Source: Comamonas avium
Lineage (GTDB): Bacteria > Pseudomonadota > Gammaproteobacteria > Burkholderiales > Burkholderiaceae_C
DNA length: 64,000 bases
Direction: 5' to 3'
Assembly (NCBI RefSeq): GCF_014836675.1
Contig: NZ_JACSQK010000006.1
Coordinates: 145,114-209,113, forward strand
The notes under the pieces: model-generated
Database searches by the model: none
Told to the model about the DNA's origin: nothing
The model's input: only the letters and a program-made list of their open reading frames with translations
Position numbers and translations under genes: made by a program
In this document: positions 27,582 to 36,797 of the stretch, piece after piece
Numbering within the stretch: position 1 is the stretch's first letter
Layout: every line of letters begins with the position of its first letter

Positions 27582-28787
27582 ATGAAATTAAAAGGTTCTC
27601 CCTTCGTCTGGGTGAGTTTCGCCATGATTGTGGGTGTGATGGGCACTGCGCTTATCAGCCCGCTGTACGCGCTGTACAAAGAAGCTTGGCACCTGCAGGC
27701 CAGCGACATTTCGCTCATTTACGTGCTCTATATGGGCGGTGCGCTGTGCGGCCTGCTGTTTCTGGGGCGTATGCCCGACCGTGCCGGTTTTCGCCGCGTG
27801 ATGCAGTGCGGGCTGGTGCTGGCCTTGATTGGTACGTTCATCAGCATGGTGGCCTGGAACATGGGCAGCTTGATCGTGGGCCGGATGATTGTGGGCGCGG
27901 CCTCCAGCATGTTGACGACCAGCGCTACGCTGGGGTTGTCGCAACTGTCTCGCGCTGGGCAGATGCAGCGCGTGGCCATGGTGACGGGGTTTTTGATGGC
28001 GCTGGGCTTTGGGCTAGGCCCACTGGTGGGTGGCATCATGGGTCAATGGGTGGCCTACCCCTTGGTGACCACCTATATCCCAACGCTGCTCTTGGGTAGC
28101 CTGGGCCTGTTTGCCCTGACCCGGCTGGAGCTGCCAGAGTCGACGCTGCCTGACAACGCGCAGCGCTTGCATTGGCGCGATGCTTTGCCCAAGTTGACGT
28201 GGCCTGAAACCAAGGACTCCATCGCGTTTGTGCTGACCAGTGCATTGCCGTTCATGGCATTTGGTGTGTTTGGTCTGTATGCCTCGATGTCGCCACTGTT
28301 TCTGGACAAACTGGTGCCCTGGCATGGCCCGTTTGTCAGTGGCACAGCGATTGCCGTGATCCTGCTGGCATCGGCCTGTGTGCAAATCATGGCGGGGCGC
28401 TTGCCCACGCACTGGTGTGGCTTTGGCGGTCTGTTGGGTTTGGCGTTGAGCAATGCCTTGCTGATGGTGAACCTGTGGGCCGGCTCGGCCATCTTGTTTG
28501 CCTTGGGTGTGACGCTGACTGCCATGGGCCACGGTATGAGCATGCTGGCCGGCATGGGCATGGTTAACCGCATTGCCAAGCCCAACAACCGCTCGGGTTT
28601 GCTGTCCACGTACCTGGTGATTGGCTACATCGGTAGCATGCTGCCCATGATGGCGATTGGCTGGATTGCCGACCACTGGGGCATGAATGTGGCGGTGTGC
28701 ACGTTTTGTATTTTTGTCATTGCGCTGGCGCTGACAGTGGCTTTCTTCTTTCAACGCCACCCCCGCATGCGCGCAGCAGGGCTTTAA
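27582..28787 (+). CDS. MFS transporter
   Basis: A 401-residue permease with about twelve hydrophobic segments. The loop between segments 2 and 3 reads GRMPDRAGFRRVM, the MFS signature, and a duplicated-looking second half begins near residue 210 after a charged cytoplasmic loop (LHWRDALPKLTWPETKDS). It starts 15 nt behind the MarR gene and ends 3 nt before a second MFS gene. The likely role is drug or metabolite efflux, possibly of the product of the upstream operon (inference). Confidence 0.88.
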   Translation: MKLKGSPFVWVSFAMIVGVMGTALISPLYALYKEAWHLQASDISLIYVLYMGGALCGLLFLGRMPDRAGFRRVMQCGLVLALIGTFISMVAWNMGSLIVGRMIVGAASSMLTTSATLGLSQLSRAGQMQRVAMVTGFLMALGFGLGPLVGGIMGQWVAYPLVTTYIPTLLLGSLGLFALTRLELPESTLPDNAQRLHWRDALPKLTWPETKDSIAFVLTSALPFMAFGVFGLYASMSPLFLDKLVPWHGPFVSGTAIAVILLASACVQIMAGRLPTHWCGFGGLLGLALSNALLMVNLWAGSAILFALGVTLTAMGHGMSMLAGMGMVNRIAKPNNRSGLLSTYLVIGYIGSMLPMMAIGWIADHWGMNVAVCTFCIFVIALALTVAFFFQRHPRMRAAGL

Positions 28788-28790
28788 GCC

Positions 28791-29996
28791 ATGCGTGAAG
28801 ACAACAACTCGGCCGTCATGCGGCCTGTGGCTCCCATGTGGTTGCTGGTGCTGGTCACGCTCAGTGGCACGATGGCCATGCACATTTTTGTGCCAGCACT
28901 ACCGATTGCAGGTGCTGCACTGGGGGCTGCACCTGCAGGCATGCAGCAAACCATCACGTTGTATGTACTGGGCTTGGCGCTGGGGCAGTTGGTGTATGGC
29001 CCGCTGTCGGATACCTTGGGGCGACGGCCCACGCTGCTGGTGGGCCTGGGGCTGTATCTGAGTGCCAGCGTCTTGGCGCTGTGCGCGCCCAGCTTGCAAT
29101 GGCTGGTAGTGGCCAGGCTGCTGCAGGCCCTGGGAGGTGCAGCAGGCATTACCTTGGGCCGGGCCATAGTGCGCGACACCTCGGCACCTGATCGGGTTAC
29201 CAAGGATCTGGCCTTGCTCAACTTGCTGACCTTGGTGGGCCCCGGTCTGGCTCCGGTGGTGGGCGCTTATCTGGCCGATCATTTTGGCTGGCGTGCTATT
29301 TATCTGTTTCTGGTGGGCATGGGCTGCATCATGCTCGGCTGTGCGTGGCGGCTGCTGCCCGAGACCCATGCGCTGCGCCGTCCTCTGGCGGTGAAAGCGA
29401 TTGCGCTGGACTACCGCAGCTTGCTGGGGCAACCGCGTTTTGTAGCATTCATGCTGGGTGGTGCCTGTTCCAGCACCGCGCTGTACCCGTATCTGGCAAC
29501 CTCGTCTTACATCGTGCATGAGCAGTTGGGGCTGCCTATCAGCGATGTGGGCTGGTTTGCGGCCAGTACCATTGTTGGGGCAAGTCTGGGTACGCTGGCA
29601 ACGCGGCGTTTGGCGGGGCGCCTGCCCAACGTGTATTTCTTGTATGCGGGGGCTGGCTTGGGGCTGGCTATGGCAACGTTGCTGCTGCTGGTGCAGCTCA
29701 TGGGGTGGCTGACTGCGCCTTGGCTGCTGGCGATCACCATCACGATGACTTTTGGCGCAGGGCTGGCCAGCCCTGCAGCCTTGTCGAGTGCCTTGTCGTG
29801 CACGCCTGGTCTGGTGGGCGCTGCAGCGGGCCTGTATGGATTTGGGCAGATGGCCATGGGGGCCATCGGTACCCAGCTGGTCGGTTACGGCAGTGTGCCT
29901 GCAGTGGCCTGTGCCGTAACCCAGATGTGCATCACGGGGCTGGCCTTGGGCAGCTACCGCTTTGCGGCTACGCGCCAGCAGAGCACATTGGTGTAA
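28791..29996 (+). CDS. Bcr/CflA-type multidrug efflux MFS transporter
   Basis: A 401-residue, twelve-segment MFS protein of the Bcr/CflA drug:H+ antiporter group. Hallmarks are FVPALPIAGAALG in the first segment, QLVYGPLSDTLGRRPTLLVGL (motif A), and RAIVRDTSAPDRV in the central part of the first half. It follows the previous MFS gene by 3 nt, so MarR and both exporters form one unit. Two exporters in tandem is unusual and could mean different substrates or a role in both secretion and self-protection. Confidence 0.9.
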   Translation: MREDNNSAVMRPVAPMWLLVLVTLSGTMAMHIFVPALPIAGAALGAAPAGMQQTITLYVLGLALGQLVYGPLSDTLGRRPTLLVGLGLYLSASVLALCAPSLQWLVVARLLQALGGAAGITLGRAIVRDTSAPDRVTKDLALLNLLTLVGPGLAPVVGAYLADHFGWRAIYLFLVGMGCIMLGCAWRLLPETHALRRPLAVKAIALDYRSLLGQPRFVAFMLGGACSSTALYPYLATSSYIVHEQLGLPISDVGWFAASTIVGASLGTLATRRLAGRLPNVYFLYAGAGLGLAMATLLLLVQLMGWLTAPWLLAITITMTFGAGLASPAALSSALSCTPGLVGAAAGLYGFGQMAMGAIGTQLVGYGSVPAVACAVTQMCITGLALGSYRFAATRQQSTLV

Positions 29997-30182
29997 GAGA
30001 TCGGTGGGCGGGGCGCGCTGCCATGTGCGCATGCAAAGACAGGGTGTTTTTGCTGTGAGCAATGTGGTGCGCCGGTGCTCGAATGCCATGGACCAAGCTG
30101 CTGTCTGTATTGGTCGTAATTAACAGCAGCTATCGCCCGTACATATTCCGTTTACCGTTGATAACACTGAAATTCAGTTGTC

Positions 30183-30596
30183 TCAGGCAGCGACATCCAG
30201 CCACGGAGCCAGCCAGCGTTGCACCATGGCTGTATCCAGATTCATAGCGGCGCGGGCTGCTAGTTGCTCAACGGGCGGGTTGATCCAGTGTGCTGCAAGC
30301 AAGGGCTGGGGCAGCAGGTGTGCCCTGACCGATGTGGTGTAGTGCTTTTGAAGCGCCCCATTCACTGCGATAAAGACGCGGTGAAAGGGCAGCTGGCGCT
30401 GAGAGACAGGGGCGCTGGAGATACGGGCTTGCAGTTGCTGGAGCAACTGTCTGGCGCTGGCACGGTCCGTGTCAGGCAGCGCTAAAGCTGCATTGCGGGC
30501 CCGCAGTAAAAAATCGCGGTCTGTGGTTTCAGCCCAGGCAGGCTGGCCTAAAGCCAGCAGGCAGGCTGCGGTAAGAACGGATAATGTGTAGCGCAT
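30183..30596 (-). CDS. Hypothetical secreted protein
   Basis: A 137-residue protein with a clear signal peptide (MRYTLSVLTAACLLALGQPAWA-E, cut near residue 22). The mature part is a mostly helical, Ala/Leu/Gln-rich domain without cysteines or recognised motifs (for example ARQLLQQLQARISSAPVSQRQ). It is a single gene converging on the MFS gene. I do not recognise the family. Confidence 0.65.
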   Translation of the reverse strand: MRYTLSVLTAACLLALGQPAWAETTDRDFLLRARNAALALPDTDRASARQLLQQLQARISSAPVSQRQLPFHRVFIAVNGALQKHYTTSVRAHLLPQPLLAAHWINPPVEQLAARAAMNLDTAMVQRWLAPWLDVAA

Positions 30597-30706
30597 AGCC
30601 AGTCAAGCTTTCTAGCAATGTCTTGCCCTTGTGGCCGGGCAAAACCAGACGCAAGATTAGGCATTTGTCGTCTTTGTTACAAGATTTTTTACAAGTTCTT
30701 TCAGTC

Positions 30707-30745
30707 TGTAGTGCTTGTCCAATAAGTATTCGTTGCTATGAAATG
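30707..30745 (-). repeat. Intergenic quasi-palindrome, degraded copy
   Basis: On the minus strand it reads CATAGCAACGAATACTTATT followed by GGACAAGCACTACAGA, matching the family pattern ATAGC..N..CTT...AAGCGCTAGAG with several substitutions. It lies between bioY and the secreted protein gene. Confidence 0.45.
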
Positions 30746-30747
30746 CT

Positions 30748-31335
30748 TTAACGGCTGACTGCACCACCCAGCCGCCATTCAGGCAGAGCGCGTGCAATGC
30801 TGTGCACCACCAGAGCAGTCAGTGCACACTTGATCAGATCGCCCGGTACAAAAATGGCGTTGGCCCAGATGGCTTGTGTGAGTGGAATCTTGGCAATCCA
30901 TACCAAGCCCGCAATCCCAAACAGATAGAGCACAGCAATGCAGCCAATGGCTGATGCCGCAAATGCACTGCCTGCAGCGCGCAGTGGTGTGGATTTGGGC
31001 AGGATGGACATGAGCCAGCCGGTCACAAAGGCTGCAGCGGTCCAGCCCACCAGGTAGCCGGTAGTGGGAGACATGAAAACGCCCAGACCGCCTCGCCCTC
31101 CAGACAGCAGTGGCAGGCCTGCTGCCACGGCCACCAAGAACAGACCTATAGCTTGCAAGCCACGCCATGGGCCCAGCAGGCAACCTGCGAGCATGACACC
31201 CAGTGTCTGGATGGAGATGTGCACGCCCAGTGGTAAATCGATCTTGGGAATCAAGCCCATCACCCCCAGCAGTGCGGCAAACAAAGCCACCAGAGCTATT
31301 GATTCGGTGTTGCGGCGCGTGAGAGTGTGGTTCAT
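30748..31335 (-). CDS. bioY: Biotin transporter BioY
   Basis: A 195-residue membrane S component of an ECF transporter. About six hydrophobic segments; family features are GVHISIQTLGVMLAGCLLG, GRGGLGVFMSPTTGYLVGW and PGDLIKCALTALV. The start at 31335 (MNHTLTRRN) follows family length better than an upstream ATG at 31395. No bioMN energising genes are in the window, so it may work alone or with ATPases encoded elsewhere, as known for solitary BioY proteins. No biotin operator is evident upstream. Confidence 0.93.
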   Translation of the reverse strand: MNHTLTRRNTESIALVALFAALLGVMGLIPKIDLPLGVHISIQTLGVMLAGCLLGPWRGLQAIGLFLVAVAAGLPLLSGGRGGLGVFMSPTTGYLVGWTAAAFVTGWLMSILPKSTPLRAAGSAFAASAIGCIAVLYLFGIAGLVWIAKIPLTQAIWANAIFVPGDLIKCALTALVVHSIARALPEWRLGGAVSR

Positions 31336-31602
31336 GGCGTGCTTGTCAAAGTTGAACACCCGCCTGATGGCGAAATGTGCAGGCATTGTATGCACGCCAA
31401 TTGCACTTAACGCAGCATGAATTTGAATTCATCTGCATTTAATTGTGGGCAATCCAGTGCGCGTAACGGCTGGTATTTGTGCCAGCAAATCACTGCCAAA
31501 GACTGGGTTTGCCCGCTGTTGGCAGCATGAAGAGGTGGCGGCGTGCAACACGCCATCATCTGGGCGCTAAATGCTGTGATCTGCTTGCAAGTTGCCTGTA
31601 GT

Positions 31603-32565
31603 TTATGCGCAGGTTGCGCGCACTTGCTCCAGAAGGCTGCACGCTGTTTGTACATGCTGGCGTGCAGCGGGGCTGCTGACCAAGATGCGTGCAAAGCCGT
31701 GCACCATGCCTTCAGCGCGCTGCAGACACACGCGCGGGCCTTGGGGCAGGGCTTGCAACTGGTGTGCGAAATCTTCGGCTTCATCGCGCAGTACATCGTG
31801 GCTGGCCGTCATGATGACGGTAGGTGGCAGCAAGGGCAGGGCATCAAGGCACAGGCTGGGGGTGCGCAGGGCCTCGTCTGCACCACCCAAGACATCCCAG
31901 TACTGCTGCATGGCAGCGCCTGTCAGCCCAAACCCTTGGGCAAAGCGGCGCATGCTGTCGTTGTCTTGTGCTGGTTGAATGCAGGGGTAGAGCAGCAGCA
32001 GGGCTTGAATATGGGCATGCGCGTCTTGCGGTGTTTGCACGGCACGCACAGCAGTTGCCAAAGCCAGATGGCCGCCTGCGCTGTCACCACCCAGCAGCAC
32101 TTTCTGGCTGGCAAAAGGCAGCACCCCCTGCATCTGATAGAGCCAGCGCAGCACGGCCTGGGCATCATCCACAGCGGCGGGAAAGGGGTTTTCAGGTGTG
32201 CGGCGGTAGTGCACGCTCAGCACGGTGTGGCCTGTGTAGTGGGCCAGGTGTTCACACAGATCGTCGTGGGTATCCAGGCTGCCCACCATCCAGCCGCCAC
32301 CGTGCAGCCATACCAAGGTCTGTCCCGTGGCCTGCGCGGTGGGCATGTAGCTGCGCAAGGCAATTTCACGACCTTCTTCAGCCACGAAGTGGTTGTGCAC
32401 GCTAATGCCGGGCAATGGCAGCGTGCGCAGCGTGCGGGCTTGCAGCTCGCTGAGCAAGCGGCGTCGCTGCACGTAGTCCAGATGCGGGGTTGGTGTGTTC
32501 GCATCCAGTTGCACAAAACGTTGCAGGCACGATGCCAGCGCGGGGTCAATCAAAGCAGTGTTCAT
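31603..32565 (-). CDS. Alpha/beta hydrolase, hormone-sensitive-lipase (HSL) family esterase
   Basis: A 320-residue cytosolic esterase. The oxyanion motif HGGGW is at 88-92, the nucleophile elbow GDSAGG has Ser162, and the triad is completed by Asp257 (ASHDVLRDEA) and His289 (GMVHGF). This is the bacterial HSL (family IV) arrangement acting on short to medium acyl esters. An intergenic repeat lies directly upstream between this gene and the methyltransferase. There is no signal peptide. Confidence 0.92.
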   Translation of the reverse strand: MNTALIDPALASCLQRFVQLDANTPTPHLDYVQRRRLLSELQARTLRTLPLPGISVHNHFVAEEGREIALRSYMPTAQATGQTLVWLHGGGWMVGSLDTHDDLCEHLAHYTGHTVLSVHYRRTPENPFPAAVDDAQAVLRWLYQMQGVLPFASQKVLLGGDSAGGHLALATAVRAVQTPQDAHAHIQALLLLYPCIQPAQDNDSMRRFAQGFGLTGAAMQQYWDVLGGADEALRTPSLCLDALPLLPPTVIMTASHDVLRDEAEDFAHQLQALPQGPRVCLQRAEGMVHGFARILVSSPAARQHVQTACSLLEQVRATCA

Positions 32566-32620
32566 ATTTTGATAGCTGTAAGTGCTTTATTTACATGCGT
32601 TAAAGGTGCTTTTTTCTGGT
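32566..32620 (+). repeat. Intergenic quasi-palindrome, divergent copy
   Basis: ATATTTTGATAGCTGTAAGT, then GCTTTATTTACATGCGTTAAAGG and a T-rich tail (TGCTTTTTT). It fills the gap between the esterase start and the methyltransferase stop. Confidence 0.55.
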
Positions 32621-32623
32621 AAT

Positions 32624-33574
32624 TTAGTGTGCCATGGCTTCGGTGCCGGGCGCACGGTAGACCAAGACTTTGAGGCTGCGCTCTTCATCTGTGTCAGCAA
32701 ACGCGGCGGGGTTGGCGACACGCTCGACAAACTGCAGCGTGGGTGCGATCTCTGCCATTTGTTCTTTCAAAAATGCCGTGCCCAGCTCTGGTGCGTTCAG
32801 GCACAGCAGCACATGGCCACCGGGGCGCAGCAAGTCAGGTAGGCGGCGCATGAGCTTGGCGTAGTCTTTGGTGGCGATAAAACTGCCCTTCTGGTAGCTA
32901 GGGGGGTCGATAACGATCAAATGGTAGGGCCCGCTTCGAGTGATCTTGCCCCAGCTGCTAAAGATGTCGTGTGCCAAAAAGCTGGCACCGTTGAGTGCAT
33001 TGAGCTGGTGATTTTGCTGGCCCGTCGCCAGCGCGCTCTGGGACATGTCCATATTCAGCACCTGGCGTGCGCCCGCATGCAGTGCTGCAACAGAGAAGGC
33101 ACAGGTGTAGGCAAACAGGTTCAGTACTTTGATGCCGTGGCGGTGTTCAGGGTGCTGCGCCACATGTTCATGCACCCAGCGGCGGCCTTCGGCCATATCC
33201 AGAAACAGACCGTGGTTTTGCCCGCGCAGCACATGGGCGCGAAACTGAAGGCCAGACTCGGTCACGGTGTGGGGCTCTGGCACGCTGCCAGCCATCAAGC
33301 GTGTCTCTACCTTGTTGCCGCTTTGGCGTGTTTGAAATACCCAGTTCAGGGGCTTGCCTTGGCCAATCTGTGCCCAGCGCGCTTGCAGTGCTTGGTCAAT
33401 GGTGGTCAGTACGGCCTCGTCCAGAGGCTGAAAGCTGGTCAGCAGCAAAACAGGCGGGAATGCGTCCAGCACCAGGTGCTCGCACCCCGGAAAGCGCCCA
33501 CCCCGACCGTGGAAGATACGCTGGGCATCGGTTGGCAACTCAAATTGGGCAATGGCGTCGAGCAGGGCTTGCAT
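32624..33574 (-). CDS. Class I SAM-dependent methyltransferase, RlmI-like
   Basis: A 316-residue enzyme. The SAM-binding strand and loop read KVLNLFAYTCAFSVAALHAGA, followed by the acidic NMDMS, and the catalytic-type DPPSY motif is in LIVIDPPSYQKGSF. The region preceding it (GLQFRAHVLRGQNHGLFLDM) matches the RlmI/RlmK class of rRNA methyltransferases, but the N-terminal PUA domain of RlmI is absent. The start at 33574 is chosen because the longer frame to 33688 adds unrelated residues. Substrate, probably RNA, is uncertain. Confidence 0.85.
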   Translation of the reverse strand: MQALLDAIAQFELPTDAQRIFHGRGGRFPGCEHLVLDAFPPVLLLTSFQPLDEAVLTTIDQALQARWAQIGQGKPLNWVFQTRQSGNKVETRLMAGSVPEPHTVTESGLQFRAHVLRGQNHGLFLDMAEGRRWVHEHVAQHPEHRHGIKVLNLFAYTCAFSVAALHAGARQVLNMDMSQSALATGQQNHQLNALNGASFLAHDIFSSWGKITRSGPYHLIVIDPPSYQKGSFIATKDYAKLMRRLPDLLRPGGHVLLCLNAPELGTAFLKEQMAEIAPTLQFVERVANPAAFADTDEERSLKVLVYRAPGTEAMAH

Positions 33575-33801
33575 GGCAGTCACAGAAAACTTCAAAGGCC
33601 GTGAGTATGAGGGACACCACGCCCTGATGGGGGAGAGGGGCGGTTCGGGCTGCTTGCCGCTGGCAGTGAACTGTCTGGCCATTTGCACTTAACCACGCCG
33701 ACTTGATGCGGCACCTGCCAATCTCAACGCGGATTTGATGGCAAGGCTCCTAGATTGCAGGCTTCGAAACTACAGGCCTGGACGATCAGGCACATCCATG
33801 T

Positions 33802-34692
33802 ATGAAGCCTATTGCCATTCTTCAGCACGAAGCTACGCAAGGCCCCGGCGTATTTGAAGAGTATTTGTCATCCCAAGGTATTACCTACGAGTTGATCACG
33901 CCTTGTGTTAAAGGCTGCATGTCGTGGCATGTGGGCGACTACAGAGGGGTGGTGGTGCTGGGGAGCAACCATTGCGCGAATGAGCCGCTGCAGTGGATTG
34001 AGCAAGAGTGCAGCCTGCTGCAAGATGCCTTGGCACACGATATACCGGTGTTAGGTCACTGCTTTGGCGCGCAAATGCTTGCCAGAGCGATGGGTGCACG
34101 GGTGCGGCGCAATCCTTGCCCCAACATTGGGTGGAGCAATGTGTGGGTCACGCGCCAAGCGCAGGAGCGGCTTCAGTTGCCGCGCGAGATTACCCAGTTC
34201 AACTGGCATTACGACACTTTTGAGATTCCCTCTGGTGCCATTCGCAGCCTGTATGGCACGTTTTGCTTGAACAAGGGCTTTTTGCACTGGCGCAACTGGG
34301 CATTCCAAGGGCACCTGGAGGTGACTGCGCAGAGCGTGCAAGCCTGGTGTGACGAAGGCCATGAAGAGCTGTCTCAGGCGTATGGGCCTGCCGTGCAGTC
34401 TGAGGCGCAAATTTTGTCTCAATTGCCTTTGCGGATTTCTGCGCTTCGAGCCACCGCCGTACAGGTCTATGGTGCGTGGACGCAGCAGCTGAATCGGCCC
34501 GTGCACGTTTATCTCGGTGGGCTGCCCGATGTGCCACCCGATGTGCAGCCCGATCCCAAGTTGTCTGTGTATGCACAGCCCCATTCAGGTCAAGCAGTGC
34601 AGTTTCAGGCATCGCTGGCGGAGAAAACGAAAGATATTTTGAACAACGCATCAAGGTCACGCCTTGCCCGCTCTGCGAGCTCGAAAGCTTGA
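33802..34692 (+). CDS. Class I glutamine amidotransferase-like protein
   Basis: A 296-residue protein with the triad-type amidotransferase fold: nucleophile Cys87 in LGHCFGAQML and the His-x-Glu pair in FQGHLEVT. Such stand-alone GATases (GuaA N-domain-like) act as gamma-glutamyl hydrolases or in polyamine breakdown. It is about 50 residues longer than the usual 235-245; the tail after RPVHVYLGG is Pro/Asp-rich and ends basic (SRSRLARSASSKA). Isolated gene, no obvious partner. Confidence 0.85.
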   Translation: MKPIAILQHEATQGPGVFEEYLSSQGITYELITPCVKGCMSWHVGDYRGVVVLGSNHCANEPLQWIEQECSLLQDALAHDIPVLGHCFGAQMLARAMGARVRRNPCPNIGWSNVWVTRQAQERLQLPREITQFNWHYDTFEIPSGAIRSLYGTFCLNKGFLHWRNWAFQGHLEVTAQSVQAWCDEGHEELSQAYGPAVQSEAQILSQLPLRISALRATAVQVYGAWTQQLNRPVHVYLGGLPDVPPDVQPDPKLSVYAQPHSGQAVQFQASLAEKTKDILNNASRSRLARSASSKA

Positions 34693-34743
34693 TGCCATCT
34701 TGATATCTAGCGCGCCATTCTCTATACGGCGTTGATGGGGGAG

Positions 34744-34763
34744 TTTTTATATTTCTTTCATCG
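34744..34763 (+). promoter_or_regulatory. Candidate KdpE-binding T-rich element upstream of kdp
   Basis: TTTTTATATTTCTTTCATCG resembles the T-rich TTTATA..TTTTTTTACA site bound by KdpE upstream of Enterobacteria kdp genes. It lies 60-80 nt before kdpF. The match is by eye and loose. Confidence 0.35.
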
Positions 34764-34822
34764 CTGGCAAATGATGCCTCCATGCAAGGTGCATCGAGGC
34801 CGCTGGCAACGGGAGAAATCAA

Positions 34823-34921
34823 ATGATGACCGGCCACTGGATTGAAGCCTGCGCTGCAGTAATGGCGTTAGGGTTATTTGCCTATTTAGGCTATGCGCTG
34901 CTGCGCCCTGAAAAATTCTAA
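34823..34921 (+). CDS. kdpF: Potassium-transporting ATPase subunit KdpF
   Basis: A 32-residue single-span membrane peptide (two Met codons in tandem at 34823 and 34826). The hydrophobic stretch VMALGLFAYLGYALLRPEKF ends with the YALLRPE.F signature of KdpF. GGGAGAAATCAA precedes the start. KdpF stabilises the KdpABC complex. It is too short for normal gene callers. Confidence 0.85.
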   Translation: MMTGHWIEACAAVMALGLFAYLGYALLRPEKF

Positions 34922-34930
34922 GGAGCCAGC

Positions 34931-35023
34931 ATGCACGCACTACAAGACCTGATTTTTGTCAGTCTCACGGTCACCTGTTTTGTTGCCCTGCTGGGCTTTG
35001 CTCGCGCTTTGGCGCGTATCTGA
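34931..35023 (+). CDS. Micro-ORF between kdpF and kdpA, single-span membrane peptide
   Basis: A 30-residue frame with a perfect AAGGAG 5 nt before its ATG. It encodes MHALQDLIFV followed by a hydrophobic span and a basic end (ARALARI). The stop is 12 nt before kdpA, which has its own GAGGGG site. The regular spacing and strong ribosome site argue that it is translated. It could be a second KdpF-like subunit; similar small frames near kdpF occur in other bacteria to my knowledge, but I cannot check. Confidence 0.6.
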   Translation: MHALQDLIFVSLTVTCFVALLGFARALARI

Positions 35024-35035
35024 GAGGGGAACACC

Positions 35036-36742
35036 ATGTGGTTACCCTGGATGGAATTTGCCGTAGTGCTGGCGGTCATGGCCGTGCTGACTGTGCCAAT
35101 GGGCCAATGGTTGGCGCGCTGTTTTACCAGCGACCACCACACATGGCTAGAGCGTTTGACTTATGGCACTTTGGGCATCAACCCGCAAGAACAGATGGGC
35201 TGGCAGCGCTATGGCGCGGCACTGCTGCTTTCCAATGCAGTGATGATGCTGCTGGGTTACCTGATCTTGCGTACGCAAGACTGGTTGCCGCTTAACCCGC
35301 TGGAGATTGCCGCACAACCGCCGCATTTGGCATTCAATACCGCAGCCTCTTTCATCACCAATACCAATTGGCAGGCCTATGCGGGTGAAAGCAGCTTGAC
35401 CAACGCCACGCAAATGGCCGCCATTACTTTTCTGATGTTTGCGGGCGCGACAACGGGTGTTGCCGTTTGCGGAGGTTTTGTCAGAGGTCTGGCGCGCTCC
35501 AGCAGTCTGAATATGGGCAACTTTTGGGTCGACTATGTGCGAGTGTTGTGGCGCGTGTTGCTGCCGTTGTCCTTGCTTGTCGCGCTTTTTTATGTGTGGC
35601 AAGGCATTCCCCAGACGTTGAATACGCAGACTTTGGCCACCACGGTGGAAGGCGCACGCCAGCAACTGATGATGGGGCCGGTGGCTAGTCTGGAGAGCAT
35701 CAAGCACCTGGGCACCAATGGAGGCGGCTTCTTCAGTATGAATGCTGCGCACCCGTTTGAAAATCCCACACCGTTGACGAATCTGGTGCACATCTTGTCG
35801 ATGTTGCTGATTCCTGCTTCATTGACTTACGCGTTCGGCTCCATGCTGCTGCAGCGCCGTCAGGGGTGGGTATTTTTTGGTGCCTGTCTGGTCTTGTTTG
35901 TCGGCTTCCTGAGTCTGGTGTTTACGGCAGAGCAGGGTGGCAGTCAATTGCTGGCACGAGCAGGGGCTGATCAGCAGGCGAGTATCACCCAGCCGGGTGG
36001 CAATATGGAAGGCAAGGAGCTGCGCTTCGGGATTGCTGACACAGCGTTGTTTGTAACGACAACTACGGCTGCAACCACAGGCTCGGTCAACGCCATGCAC
36101 GATTCACTGACTCCGCTGGGCAGCATCACACCGCTTGCGCTCATGATGCTCAATTGCGTATTTGGTGGTGATGGCGTGGGTCTGATCAACCTGATCCAGT
36201 ACGCGATCCTGACGGTTTTCTTGGCGGGAATGATGATTGGCCGAACGCCCGAATTTTTGGGCAAGAAGATCGAGGTGCGTGAGATCAAGCTGGTCATGCT
36301 CTCGGTGCTGGCCCATCCGGCGGTCATCTTGGGTTTCACCGCGCTGGCTGCACTGTGGCCTGATGCGAGTGCCAGTCTGAACAACCGTGGGCCGCATGGT
36401 TTTTCGGAAATCTTGTATGCCTATGCCTCAGCCGCAGCCAATAACGGCTCTGCCTTTGCTGGGCTGAATGCCAACACCCCCTTCTTTAACACCACGATTG
36501 GCCTGGCCATGCTCGCAGGGCGCTTTCTAACCTTGCTGCCTTTGCTGGCTGTGGCCGGCAGCATGGCCGCCAAGGCGACGGTGCCGGCTGGGCCAGGTAC
36601 TTTCCCAACTGCCACGCCGCTGTTCATGGGGCTGCTGGTCTTTGTAGTACTGGTGGTTGGCGGGCTTACTTTCCTGCCCGCCTTGGCGCTAGGCCCGGTG
36701 ATTGAGCATCTGCAAATGCTGGTGGGCCAGCTGTACGCATAA
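35036..36742 (+). CDS. kdpA: Potassium-transporting ATPase potassium-binding subunit KdpA
   Basis: A 568-residue channel-like subunit with about ten to twelve membrane spans. Selectivity-filter-type loops are visible: [58 protein letters not shown] and [13 protein letters not shown], the four P-loops characteristic of KdpA. It binds and passes K+ for the P-type ATPase KdpB. Here it is followed by kdpC rather than kdpB, unlike the standard order. Confidence 0.97.
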   Translation: MWLPWMEFAVVLAVMAVLTVPMGQWLARCFTSDHHTWLERLTYGTLGINPQEQMGWQRYGAALLLSNAVMMLLGYLILRTQDWLPLNPLEIAAQPPHLAFNTAASFITNTNWQAYAGESSLTNATQMAAITFLMFAGATTGVAVCGGFVRGLARSSSLNMGNFWVDYVRVLWRVLLPLSLLVALFYVWQGIPQTLNTQTLATTVEGARQQLMMGPVASLESIKHLGTNGGGFFSMNAAHPFENPTPLTNLVHILSMLLIPASLTYAFGSMLLQRRQGWVFFGACLVLFVGFLSLVFTAEQGGSQLLARAGADQQASITQPGGNMEGKELRFGIADTALFVTTTTAATTGSVNAMHDSLTPLGSITPLALMMLNCVFGGDGVGLINLIQYAILTVFLAGMMIGRTPEFLGKKIEVREIKLVMLSVLAHPAVILGFTALAALWPDASASLNNRGPHGFSEILYAYASAAANNGSAFAGLNANTPFFNTTIGLAMLAGRFLTLLPLLAVAGSMAAKATVPAGPGTFPTATPLFMGLLVFVVLVVGGLTFLPALALGPVIEHLQMLVGQLYA

Positions 36743-36797
36743 CGAAACTTTTTGCCAAAGGGGCGGGGCTTATGTGCCCCGTACCAAGGAGCAAGCT

